Positions 37,121 through 44,906 of a DNA stretch of 64,000 bases are shown in pieces (within the stretch, counting starts at the first letter, position 1; each line of letters starts with the position of its first letter). The notes beneath the pieces were generated by a model that was given only the letters and a program-made list of their open reading frames with translations, had not been told where the DNA came from and did no database searches. Position numbers and translations under genes: made by a program. The stretch comes from Filimonas lacunae. GTDB lineage: Bacteria > Bacteroidota > Bacteroidia > Chitinophagales > Chitinophagaceae. Where the stretch lies: positions 6,390,823 through 6,454,822 of the forward strand of contig NZ_AP017422.1 of assembly GCF_002355595.1 (NCBI RefSeq), given 5' to 3'.

Positions 37121-37959
37121 CGCCCTGGCTTTGCCAGGGTGATATCCTGCCATATTTTACTACCCTTACCTGCCTTGGCGGCACCACCACGGCCGCCGCC
37201 CAGCGCACCACTTCCTATGCCAATGCCCAGGCCACTACCTCCAAAACCGCCCATACCAAAGCCACCGCCAATGGAAATTCCACCACCGCCGCCACCTCTG
37301 CCGCCACCGGAAGAAGCACCACCATAACCTGGCGGTAAGGCTTCAATAAAAAAGCCTACAGACAAGTTGCGTCCCGCATAGTTATGTGCGTTGTTGCGGG
37401 CATATATAGCCTGCAACGGAATTTTAGCTTCATAAATCATAGCGCCTGCTGCATCAAAATTCAGGCTCACCTCTATTCCTCTGTCATTGGTTTCGCCATA
37501 TTTATAGGCCTGCATACCCTGTCCTTTGTCAAAGCCCAGCAGGTAATAATCTCTCAGCTCTCTTAAATTAGACTGGCTGCCACCAACAGGATCGTTCCTT
37601 CTTCTGGGGCTAACACTTCCTGTTGGAAAAGAAACCCCTACGGCATTTTCTTCCGATTTCTCAGCTGTGGTATTAATCCACACGGTAAGTCCGCCATGCA
37701 GTATCTTCTGTTGCGTTTGCTCTTCCTGGGTACTCAGTAAAATGTATAAAGAAGCAGTGTCATTTAAAATGCTATAATTCAGCTTTTCACTTTTAGCATA
37801 ATACACCAACGGCTTAGTCCAGTCACTATTATTACCATCTACAACAATAGCATTATCTGTCCATTGGGTCGTTTGCTGCGCAGTTTGCTGATCGGCGCGT
37901 GTTGAACGGCACCCCCACATGAGTGGAAAGCCTGCTACAATTACCAGCAGTTTTTTCAT
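37117..37959 (-). CDS. Lipoprotein with CBM9-like N-part and glycine-rich C-terminus
   Basis: A 280-aa protein with a probable lipoprotein signal (MKKLLVIVAGFPLMWGC, Cys at about residue 17; the -2 Trp is unusual). Residues about 36-190 (IVVDGNNSDWTKPLVYYAKSE, then ASLYILLST, then LTVWINTTAEKS) resemble the family-9-like carbohydrate-binding fold that begins V.DG..SDW. This is suggestive only. Residues about 210-265 are Gly-rich with few charged residues (GGASSGGGRGGGGGG then GIGIGSGALGGG), followed by a basic end KAGKGSKIWQDI. It would be envelope-anchored. It converges on thiF, and there is a 200-bp divergent promoter region toward the T9SS gene. Confidence 0.7.
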   Translation of the reverse strand: MKKLLVIVAGFPLMWGCRSTRADQQTAQQTTQWTDNAIVVDGNNSDWTKPLVYYAKSEKLNYSILNDTASLYILLSTQEEQTQQKILHGGLTVWINTTAEKSEENAVGVSFPTGSVSPRRRNDPVGGSQSNLRELRDYYLLGFDKGQGMQAYKYGETNDRGIEVSLNFDAAGAMIYEAKIPLQAIYARNNAHNYAGRNLSVGFFIEALPPGYGGASSGGGRGGGGGGISIGGGFGMGGFGGSGLGIGIGSGALGGGRGGAAKAGKGSKIWQDITLAKPGR

Positions 37960-38159
37960 TTATGTCCTGTTTTAAGTATCAGAGGCGGCAGGGAATAGAG
38001 CTGCTGCCTGCTATTGTCAAAATTAACACATCCTTCGTACACCCTGCCGGGCAATTATTTGTTAAATAAATAATAAGTATACCTGTTTCCTCTATTCCGG
38101 GCAGCAAAAATACTGCTGTGCCTATCTTCGTTGCAGGAACAGATTATCCCCTATCCTGA

Positions 38160-40775
38160 ATGAAGAAACTTTTGCTACTTCTTTTATTTACAGGTATTAC
38201 AACCCACCTGTTGGCAGATCACTTAAAAGGTGGCTGGATATCTTATGAATACCTGGGTGTGGGCGCAACAGCCAACACCTCACAATACCGCATACACGTA
38301 AACCAATACCTGTTGTGTTCATCCACGCCCGGCCAGATAGACTCAGTTATATACATGGGTATTTTTAATGCCGACAATAATATTATAACCAACAGGATAC
38401 AGCTAAACCTGGTTTCTACCGATATTGAAAACAAAGTTTCTTTTAGTAGCTGCGTAGACCCTATACCTACCGTATGTTACAGAATTGACAAATACCAGAC
38501 CACCGTTACGCTAAATAATAATACCAATGGCTATATCATAGCAGTGCAACGTTGCTGCCGCATTGCTGGCATTATTAACGTAACCAACTCGGCAACAGTG
38601 GGCATTACCTATACCAATCATATTCCCGGTGTATTGAATCAACAGGATTATTATAACAATAACAGTCCCATTTTTGCGCAGAAAGACACAGCAGTTATCT
38701 GCTATAACTCACCTTTCACATTCGATTTCAGCGCCACCGATATAGATGGCGATTCGCTGGTATATTCTTTTACAGATGGTATTACCGGCGGCGGTCAGGA
38801 ACAATCGCAGATTAAACCTAACCCGCCCAGCAATCCGCCTTATACTTCTATTCCTTACAGTGGCAGCTACTCAGGCAGCCTGCCTATGGGCAACAACGTT
38901 ACCATAGATGCCAGCACAGGTATCATTTCCGGAAGAGCGCCCTCACAAACCGGCGATTATGTGGTAGCAGTAGTAGCCAATGAATACCGGAACGGCGTAC
39001 TGATAGGAAGCACGCGAAAAGAAATTCATATTACCGTAACCAACTGTAGCGTATCGGCAGCAGCACTGGAAGCAGAATATTTTTCCTGTAATAGTTTTAC
39101 CAACACATTTCTCAACGAAAGCACCAACTCCAATATCGTCAGTTACCAGTGGGACTTTGGCATTCCCGGCATTACCACTGATACTTCCAGCGAAGCATCG
39201 CCCAGCTATACCTATAGCGACACCGGTACCTATACCATTAAACTGATAGTGGTAGCCGGCGACGATTGTATTGACTCTGCTACCGCCATCTTAAAAGTTT
39301 ATCCGGGCTTTACACCCGATTTTACCGTTAATGGCAGCTGCGTTCAAAATCCCTATCAATTTACAGATGCCACTTATACGCGGTACGGTTATGTAAACAG
39401 CTGGAGCTGGAACTTTGGAGATATTACCACCACTGCCGATACCTCGCACCTGCAAAACCCTACCTATCTGTATCCTGATACCACTACTACTACTGTGGAA
39501 CTGATTGTAAGCAACAGCAAAGGATGCATTGATACCATAGCCAAAAGGCTTATTGTTATTGACAAACCTTTACTGAGTGTTCCGTTTAAAGACACGTTGA
39601 TCTGTAGCATTGATACATTACAACTAAGCGCAACCGGCACCGGTAGTTTTTCGTGGACGCCTACCACTTATATGCTAAACTCTGCCAGCAGCAACCCGCT
39701 GGTTTTTCCTAAAGACACTACCGTGTATGTTGTAACCTTAAACAATTATGGCTGCCACAGCACAGATACCATTACAGTGAATGTGCTGGACTATATAACC
39801 GTTACTCTACCACCAGATACTACCATCTGTAAAACAGACAGCATTGTATTAAACCCGGTAAGTTATGCCCTGCAATATGCCTGGTCGCCGGCCACCGGCC
39901 TTAGCAGCAGTACCGTTAAAAATCCGGCAGCCAGCCCTGCTGAAGACATTACCTACCAGGTAACTGCCAACCTGGGCAAATGCCAGGATAAAGCTTCTAT
40001 TCATGTGAAGGTGGTGCCTTATCCACAGGTAATAGCCACCGGCGACACTACCATTTGCTTTGCTGCTGTAACACCATTATCAGCAGCTACCACAGCCAGC
40101 AAATACCAATGGAGTCCGGCCAATTCTTTATTAAACGCCAACACGCTACACCCAACAGCAGGCCCACAAAGCACTACCACTTATTATATTACTGTTTCAG
40201 ATACATTGGGCTGTCCTAAATCTACCGTTGACTCCGTGATAGTGAACGTGATACCCAGGGTAATAGCCCATGCAGGTAACGACACCGCTGTTGTAAGCGG
40301 CCAGCCCCTGCAATTGCAGGCCAGTGGCGGCGAATACTATACCTGGTCGCCCACCACCGGTTTATCCTCTGCCAGCATAGCCGATCCTATAGCCACTTTA
40401 TACAGCACCATCGACTCTATTACTTATACCGTAAAAGTATCTACTGCCGAAGGTTGTTATGCTACAGATAACATCACCGTTAAAATATATAAAACCCGCC
40501 CCGAAATATTTGTGCCTTCCGGCTTTACACCTAATGCAGATGGTTTAAATGATGTATTTAAACCTATCCTGGCAGGCATGCGAAAGCTGGTATATTTTAA
40601 TGTGTACAACCGCCTGGGTCAGCTGCTGTACAGCACCCGGCAGGAAGGAGAAGGATGGGATGGTACCTTTAAAGGCGAGCCACAAGCGCCAGGCACCTAT
40701 GTGTATTCGGCACAGGCAATAGATTATGAAAATGTAACCGTAAACAGAAAGGGTACCGTAGTGCTTATCCGGTAA
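38160..40775 (+). CDS. Large secreted PKD-domain protein with T9SS type B sorting domain
   Basis: An 871-aa surface or secreted protein. It has a signal peptide (MKKLLLLLLFTGITTHLLA, residues 1-19). A region rich in Asn/Thr (about 20-290) contains an Ig/cadherin-like piece ending in TIDASTGIISGRAPSQTGDY. PKD-type repeats follow, with YQWDFGIPGI (about 325) and WSWNFGDITT (about 415). Ig-like beta-rich modules occupy about 460-780, repeating the pattern TxCxxDTxxLxA then WSPxTGLSS. The C-terminus (about 780-871) carries FVPSGFTPNADGLNDVFKPI, YNRLGQLLYS and WDGTFKG, the gliding-motility-associated type B sorting domain used by type IX secretion. Function unknown; adhesion is plausible. Confidence 0.88.
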   Translation: MKKLLLLLLFTGITTHLLADHLKGGWISYEYLGVGATANTSQYRIHVNQYLLCSSTPGQIDSVIYMGIFNADNNIITNRIQLNLVSTDIENKVSFSSCVDPIPTVCYRIDKYQTTVTLNNNTNGYIIAVQRCCRIAGIINVTNSATVGITYTNHIPGVLNQQDYYNNNSPIFAQKDTAVICYNSPFTFDFSATDIDGDSLVYSFTDGITGGGQEQSQIKPNPPSNPPYTSIPYSGSYSGSLPMGNNVTIDASTGIISGRAPSQTGDYVVAVVANEYRNGVLIGSTRKEIHITVTNCSVSAAALEAEYFSCNSFTNTFLNESTNSNIVSYQWDFGIPGITTDTSSEASPSYTYSDTGTYTIKLIVVAGDDCIDSATAILKVYPGFTPDFTVNGSCVQNPYQFTDATYTRYGYVNSWSWNFGDITTTADTSHLQNPTYLYPDTTTTTVELIVSNSKGCIDTIAKRLIVIDKPLLSVPFKDTLICSIDTLQLSATGTGSFSWTPTTYMLNSASSNPLVFPKDTTVYVVTLNNYGCHSTDTITVNVLDYITVTLPPDTTICKTDSIVLNPVSYALQYAWSPATGLSSSTVKNPAASPAEDITYQVTANLGKCQDKASIHVKVVPYPQVIATGDTTICFAAVTPLSAATTASKYQWSPANSLLNANTLHPTAGPQSTTTYYITVSDTLGCPKSTVDSVIVNVIPRVIAHAGNDTAVVSGQPLQLQASGGEYYTWSPTTGLSSASIADPIATLYSTIDSITYTVKVSTAEGCYATDNITVKIYKTRPEIFVPSGFTPNADGLNDVFKPILAGMRKLVYFNVYNRLGQLLYSTRQEGEGWDGTFKGEPQAPGTYVYSAQAIDYENVTVNRKGTVVLIR

Positions 40776-40787
40776 TGCGCCAGGAAG

Positions 40788-41345
40788 ATGGTTACCTTTA
40801 CAGGCATGAGCCAGTTAAGTATAATACAGGTTACAGAAGCCAGCAGTTCTTTTTTACCCTTTATAGAACAGCTATACACCCAGGCCTTTCCCTGGGAGGA
40901 AAGAAGAGATTTTGCTACAGTAAAGCAACTGCTTGCACACCCACTTATGCAGGTACAGGTGGCATTGAATGAAGAAAACATACCTGTAGGCTTTGCTATT
41001 ACCTGGCAATTAACGGGTTGTTTATTTATAGAACACATTGCCACCGCCGAACAACACAGAAGTAAAGGTTATGGCAGTGCTTTTATGCAGGCATTGCTGG
41101 CAGTGCATCCGCTTTGCCTGCTGGAAATTGAACCGGTAACGGACAGCACTACCCAAAGAAGGCTCGCTTTTTACCAGCTTTATGGCTTTTTACCTATAGA
41201 TATCGTTTATTACCAGCCACCTTATCACCCCCACCTGGCGCCTTTGCCCATGCAACTGCTTTCGTATCCCCTTGTTTCCCAGGCACATGCAGGCAATATA
41301 ATAGCTGAAATTTATCAAACCGTTTATCAGCAGATGCTTTCATAA
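40788..41345 (+). CDS. GNAT-family N-acetyltransferase
   Basis: Acetyl-CoA-dependent acetyltransferase of 185 aa. Motif A reads IEHIATAEQHRSKGYGSAFMQALL (about residues 80-103) with the R/Q-x-x-G-x-G pyrophosphate loop as HRSKGYG. EIEPVTDSTTQRRLAFYQLYGFLP (about 113-136) is the typical C-terminal motif B. The substrate is unknown. The start could also be the ATG at 40806. It follows the T9SS gene by 12 bp but is probably only read through with it. Confidence 0.82.
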   Translation: MVTFTGMSQLSIIQVTEASSSFLPFIEQLYTQAFPWEERRDFATVKQLLAHPLMQVQVALNEENIPVGFAITWQLTGCLFIEHIATAEQHRSKGYGSAFMQALLAVHPLCLLEIEPVTDSTTQRRLAFYQLYGFLPIDIVYYQPPYHPHLAPLPMQLLSYPLVSQAHAGNIIAEIYQTVYQQMLS

Positions 41346-41385
41346 ACCCGGGGGAAAAAGTGCAATAGACAGAGACAATTGTGCA

Positions 41386-41416
41386 TTGACACCAGAACAG
41401 GCCTGGTGTAATTTTA
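41386..41416 (+). promoter_or_regulatory. trxA promoter
   Basis: TTG at 41386-41388, a 20-nt spacer and TAATTTTA at 41409-41416 fit TTG-N20-TAnnTTT(G) with one mismatch. The -7 box ends 20 nt before the trxA ATG. Confidence 0.55.
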
Positions 41417-41436
41417 CTGGTACAAAATCAATAAAC

Positions 41437-41754
41437 ATGGCAAAAGCATTTACAGATAGCAACTTTAAACAGGAAGTATTGGAAAACGACCAATTAACTG
41501 TAGTAGACTTCTGGGCAGAATGGTGTGGTCCTTGTCGCGCCATAGGTCCGGTAATTGAAGAATTAGCCACCGCTTACCAGGGTAAAGTAAACATTGGTAA
41601 GCTGGATGTAGATAATAACCCGGAAGTAAGTGTGCAGTATGGCATCACTTCTATTCCGGCCATCCTGTTCTTAAAAAATGGTCAAGTAGTGGATAAACAG
41701 TTAGGTGCTGTTCCAAAAAGTGTTTTGGAAAAGAAAATACAGGCACACCTGTAA
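41437..41754 (+). CDS. trxA: Thioredoxin
   Basis: Protein disulfide reductase, cytoplasmic. Start at 41437 (MAKAFTDSNFKQEVLEN, 105 aa), since an upstream extension would add residues overlapping the promoter. The active site WAEWCGPCRAIGPV is at about residues 28-41 (CGPC), with YGITSIPAILFL containing the cis-proline (about 68-79). Standard length and order of elements. It ends at a strong terminator. Confidence 0.96.
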   Translation: MAKAFTDSNFKQEVLENDQLTVVDFWAEWCGPCRAIGPVIEELATAYQGKVNIGKLDVDNNPEVSVQYGITSIPAILFLKNGQVVDKQLGAVPKSVLEKKIQAHL

Positions 41755-41781
41755 TGCCTGACTGTTTCGGGTATAGTGCGA

Positions 41782-41813
41782 AAAAAACCTCTCTGCTATC
41801 AGAGAGGTTTTTT
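41782..41813. terminator. Bidirectional terminator after trxA
   Basis: A perfect 14-bp inverted repeat AAAAAACCTCTCTG / CAGAGAGGTTTTTT with a 4-nt loop. A/T runs on each side make it work for trxA and for the small convergent gene. Confidence 0.9.
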
Positions 41814-41818
41814 ATTGC

Positions 41819-42022
41819 TTATTCCCATGTTAAACCCAGGCTTGGGTATCGCTGAGCCACTTCTTCCCGGGCAATGGTACTTATTTGTTTCAGCTGCTCA
41901 CGGGTGGGCGTTTTTATACCGGGATTATTTTCAGAAATAAATCCCAGGCTTCTTTCCATTGTTCGCACTCTTACCTCCAGCTCAATAAGCGCTTCTACCA
42001 GGTTCAATTCTCCTATTTGCAT
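41819..42022 (-). CDS. Small hypothetical protein
   Basis: A 67-aa mostly helical protein (LNLVEALIELEVRVRTMERS, a likely coiled coil), then KTPTREQLKQISTIAREEV. No family recognised. It ends directly at the shared terminator and is divergent from the lipoprotein gene at 42080. The clean start, stop and terminator favour a real gene. Confidence 0.55.
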   Translation of the reverse strand: MQIGELNLVEALIELEVRVRTMERSLGFISENNPGIKTPTREQLKQISTIAREEVAQRYPSLGLTWE

Positions 42023-42079
42023 AGCCCCTTGTTTTTATATAAAAATAATCAAATGCGCCGATTGAATTATTTTTAGCAC

Positions 42080-42796
42080 ATGAATACAAAAAACTGGATA
42101 ATAGGCTCCCTGGTGGCGTTGATGACTTCCTGTAATGTAAAGGAAGAGGTACATATTAATAAAGATAACAGCGTTGACCGCGATATGCAGCTGCACCTGG
42201 ATAAGGATGCCAGCCAAAAATTATTGTCTATGGCTTCTACATTAGGCATGCAGGAAAAAGTGAACATGGATTCGCTGGGTTATGTATGGCAAGCCCTTTC
42301 CGATACTGTTAAAAAAAATACACAAACTATTCCCGGCGCTGCCCTTATCGCTTCTGCCTGGGACAGCAGCAACCATACCGGCACCATGAAATTTCACCTG
42401 GCATCGCTACAGGCATATAACCAGTTAACCAGTAATAGCTTTGCCTTACCTGCCGAAGCCAACAACCAGGTTCCGCTGGGTGGTATGAAAAAGCAAAAAC
42501 TGGAATGGCACGGTAAAGACACACTGGTGATACAACTGGATAACAGCAAAGATGCAGGCAGCACGCCAGCCGCCTCTTCTGAAGAAATGATGCAGGGCCT
42601 GAACATGCTGAAAGGTTTGATGGGTATAGATGCCCTAATGGATTTGAAAGCTATTTATCACCTGCCCAAACCTGCTAAAAGCATTATTGGCGCTAATGCC
42701 ACTTTAAGCGAAGACCGCAAATCGATAACGATTACCCAATCGCTGGATGAAGCCAACGCAGCCAACCAGCCCGATATTGTAAAGGTGGTGTTTTAA
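42080..42796 (+). CDS. Putative lipoprotein, function unknown
   Basis: A 238-aa protein beginning MNTKNWIIGSLVALMTSC, a lipoprotein signal with Cys18 as the lipidation site. The mature part starts NVKEEVHINKDNSVDRDMQLHLDKDASQK, a mix of beta and amphipathic helix, followed by a Met/Leu-rich helix (GLNMLKGLMGIDALMDLKAI, about 178-197). I do not recognise a domain. Its stop overlaps the start of the AraC regulator (TAATG), so the two are coupled. Confidence 0.7.
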   Translation: MNTKNWIIGSLVALMTSCNVKEEVHINKDNSVDRDMQLHLDKDASQKLLSMASTLGMQEKVNMDSLGYVWQALSDTVKKNTQTIPGAALIASAWDSSNHTGTMKFHLASLQAYNQLTSNSFALPAEANNQVPLGGMKKQKLEWHGKDTLVIQLDNSKDAGSTPAASSEEMMQGLNMLKGLMGIDALMDLKAIYHLPKPAKSIIGANATLSEDRKSITITQSLDEANAANQPDIVKVVF

Positions 42797-43641
42797 TGGA
42801 CAACATACCTATACATAGGTTACACGAACAAACCACCCTGGGCTTGATTATTCACCGGGTACAGGAGTTTGATGCCAAAAAAGAAGTACCCGGCATACAC
42901 CGGGATGATCATTACATTTTTGCTATCCAGGAAAAGGGAGCCAGCTATGTAACGGTAGACTTTACCCCTTTGCACGTACAAGGCAGCGCCATGATGTATA
43001 TCCTTCCCGGGCAGGTACATCATGGCTTTCTGGTTCAGGATGTAGCAGGCTGGTTCATTGCCGTAGACACCCACCTGCTTACAGAAGAATATCGCAACGT
43101 GTTTGAAACCTGTTTGCTTACCCAGCACTTATTTTTAACCCCTGCACTACAGCAGGAAATTATATCCTGCCTGCAGTTGTTATATAAACAGTATCAACAA
43201 CCAGAGCATACCCCTTTTCGTAAACAGATAATTCATTCGCTGTTACATTCCGTGGTGGGCATTATAGCAGCCGGCTTCCTGGAGCAGGAGGCGGCCAACG
43301 AACGTTCGCACACTCGCCCCATATTAATTACCCGGCAGTTCAAAGCTTCCTTACTAAAACAGTATGCTACCCAAAAAAGCCCGGCTGCCTATGCCAAAGC
43401 CATGCACCTGTCTTTATCCTATTTAAATGAATGCGTGAAATCGGTTACCGGGTTTAGCGTTACCTATTGGATACAACATGAAGTAATGCTGGAAGCCAAA
43501 AGGCTTTTGTACTACACCGAAATGAACATAAAACAAATTGCCTTTACCCTCGGCTATAACGATCACGCTTATTTTTCCCGGCTGTTTACTAAAGCTACGG
43601 GTATCTCTGCCCTGCAATTTCGCAAGCAATACCGCGAATAA
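42796..43641 (+). CDS. AraC-family transcriptional regulator
   Basis: A 281-aa DNA-binding protein. The N-terminal cupin-like sensing domain (residues about 20-120) includes HVQGSAMMYILPGQVHHGF. The C-terminal double helix-turn-helix runs from about 185 to 280: SPAAYAKAMHLSLSYLNECVKSVTG, then VMLEAKRLLYYTEMNIKQIAFTLGYNDHAYFSRLFTKATG, the classic AraC signature. It is translationally coupled to the upstream lipoprotein and followed after about 60 bp by the siderophore-interacting flavoprotein. Control of that gene is a reasonable guess, not shown. Confidence 0.9.
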   Translation: MDNIPIHRLHEQTTLGLIIHRVQEFDAKKEVPGIHRDDHYIFAIQEKGASYVTVDFTPLHVQGSAMMYILPGQVHHGFLVQDVAGWFIAVDTHLLTEEYRNVFETCLLTQHLFLTPALQQEIISCLQLLYKQYQQPEHTPFRKQIIHSLLHSVVGIIAAGFLEQEAANERSHTRPILITRQFKASLLKQYATQKSPAAYAKAMHLSLSYLNECVKSVTGFSVTYWIQHEVMLEAKRLLYYTEMNIKQIAFTLGYNDHAYFSRLFTKATGISALQFRKQYRE

Positions 43642-43701
43642 TCCAATTTTTACCGCGGATCAACTATTGCCTTCCCTGTGTTTATAACATTGCTTTGCTG
43701 T

Positions 43702-44394
43702 ATGAACAGCATTAAACAAAAAGCAATAGCAATACTGGAAAAAACGGTACTGAAAGCAGGTACAGTACTGGATGTGCGCTTTTGGGAGCCAGCTACCTTT
43801 GTTGAGATAGATGTGCATTTGCCCGAAACTGATATGCGCCAATGGAACGCTTCTGTGCAGCATATGAAATGTAAAGTGGCCCCGGCCACTTACCGCGATT
43901 ACACCCCTGCCTGCTGGGATGCAGGCACACATACCTGTACCTTATTTATCAATACATCGCACCAGGGAGCCGGAAGTAAATGGGCTGGTTCTTTGCAAAA
44001 AGGAGATACTATTGAATACTTAGGTATATCAGGCACCAGCCACAAACCATTGCCCGAAAACCAATGGGTGTTTATAGGAGATAACAGCAGTATTGGTCAC
44101 TTTCTGGCTTTACAACAGTTAGCCACACCCGGCATTGAGATCAGTGGCGCCATTGCCTTGCCCCCGCAACATCACCGGCAGTTTGCCGAATATTTATCGT
44201 TGCCGGTAACCATTGTAAACGCCAGCGAAAAAGGCGGTAGCACCACCTTAACCCATTGGCTGCAACAACAACGCTACAGCAATGCTGCTATATACATAGC
44301 AGGCCATATCCCTACCTCTGTAACCCTGCGTTCACAGGCTAAACAAAACCGCAATATAGAAGGCCGGGTAAAAGTGCAGGGGTTCTGGGATTAA
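43702..44394 (+). CDS. Siderophore-interacting (FAD-binding) family protein
   Basis: A 230-aa flavin reductase-type protein of the ViuB/SIP family, which release iron from ferric siderophores in the cytoplasm. Start at 43702 (MNSIKQKAIAILEKTV). The flavin-binding hallmark RxYTP appears as TYRDYTPACWDA (about 64-75), followed by FINTSHQGAGSKWAGSLQKGDTI (about 83-105) and the dinucleotide-domain segment WVFIGDNSSIGHFLAL. It is shorter than E. coli YqjH at the C-terminus. Adjacent to an AraC regulator and near a large outer-membrane receptor on the other strand, which suggests iron acquisition (inference). Confidence 0.78.
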   Translation: MNSIKQKAIAILEKTVLKAGTVLDVRFWEPATFVEIDVHLPETDMRQWNASVQHMKCKVAPATYRDYTPACWDAGTHTCTLFINTSHQGAGSKWAGSLQKGDTIEYLGISGTSHKPLPENQWVFIGDNSSIGHFLALQQLATPGIEISGAIALPPQHHRQFAEYLSLPVTIVNASEKGGSTTLTHWLQQQRYSNAAIYIAGHIPTSVTLRSQAKQNRNIEGRVKVQGFWD

Positions 44395-44433
44395 ACCATT
44401 CCGGTATAATAAGTATCAGCGAACAAGGCCATA

Positions 44434-44478
44434 AAAAGAGAAGGCCGCTTACCCATACAGTAAACGGCCTTCTCTTTT
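44434..44478. terminator. Bidirectional terminator
   Basis: A perfect 14-bp inverted repeat AAAAGAGAAGGCCG / CGGCCTTCTCTTTT with a 17-nt loop lies between the convergent siderophore-interacting gene and the small secreted protein gene. Confidence 0.85.
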
Positions 44479-44502
44479 ATATTGAAATAGTGCTGTGTTC
44501 TA

Positions 44503-44817
44503 TTACCAGCGTCCATGTCCACGACCGCCTCTGTAATATCCACCTCCTCTTCTATCATCTCTGTAGCAATCATTCCTTACCACCACCACACGGCGTGGGG
44601 CAGGGCGGTAATACACTACAGGAGGTGGAGGAGCCACTACTACTGCGGGGGCACAAGGTTCTTCATAAACTACCACTCTACGCGGAGGTGGTGGTGGAGG
44701 AGGGCAGTACACCGGAGCGCCTACACCAATATTTACGTTTACTCTTACCTGGGCTTCCGCTTTTTCAGCCATGGCAAACGCCGCAAGGATAACAGCACTT
44801 AAAATGACTTTTTTCAT
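44503..44817 (-). CDS. Small secreted Pro/Arg/Gly-rich protein
   Basis: A 104-aa protein with a signal peptide (MKKVILSAVILAAFAMAEKAEAQ). The mature part has short hydrophobic runs (VRVNVNIGVGAP), Pro-rich blocks (CPPPPPPPRR, then APPPPVVYYRPAPRR) and a basic Gly/Tyr-rich C-terminus (DDRRGGGYYRGGRGHGRW). Three cysteines remain in the mature chain. No family recognised. Such proteins are common in Bacteroidota envelopes; an extracytoplasmic, possibly wall- or surface-interacting role is inference. Confidence 0.6.
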   Translation of the reverse strand: MKKVILSAVILAAFAMAEKAEAQVRVNVNIGVGAPVYCPPPPPPPRRVVVYEEPCAPAVVVAPPPPVVYYRPAPRRVVVVRNDCYRDDRRGGGYYRGGRGHGRW

Positions 44818-44906
44818 GTTCGTTGTTTTGCCTATACTATTTCTAATCTTATGCCACAGTACACGAACATTTGTTAAAAGATATATAAGCCCTGTTTACC
44901 GTTGTT

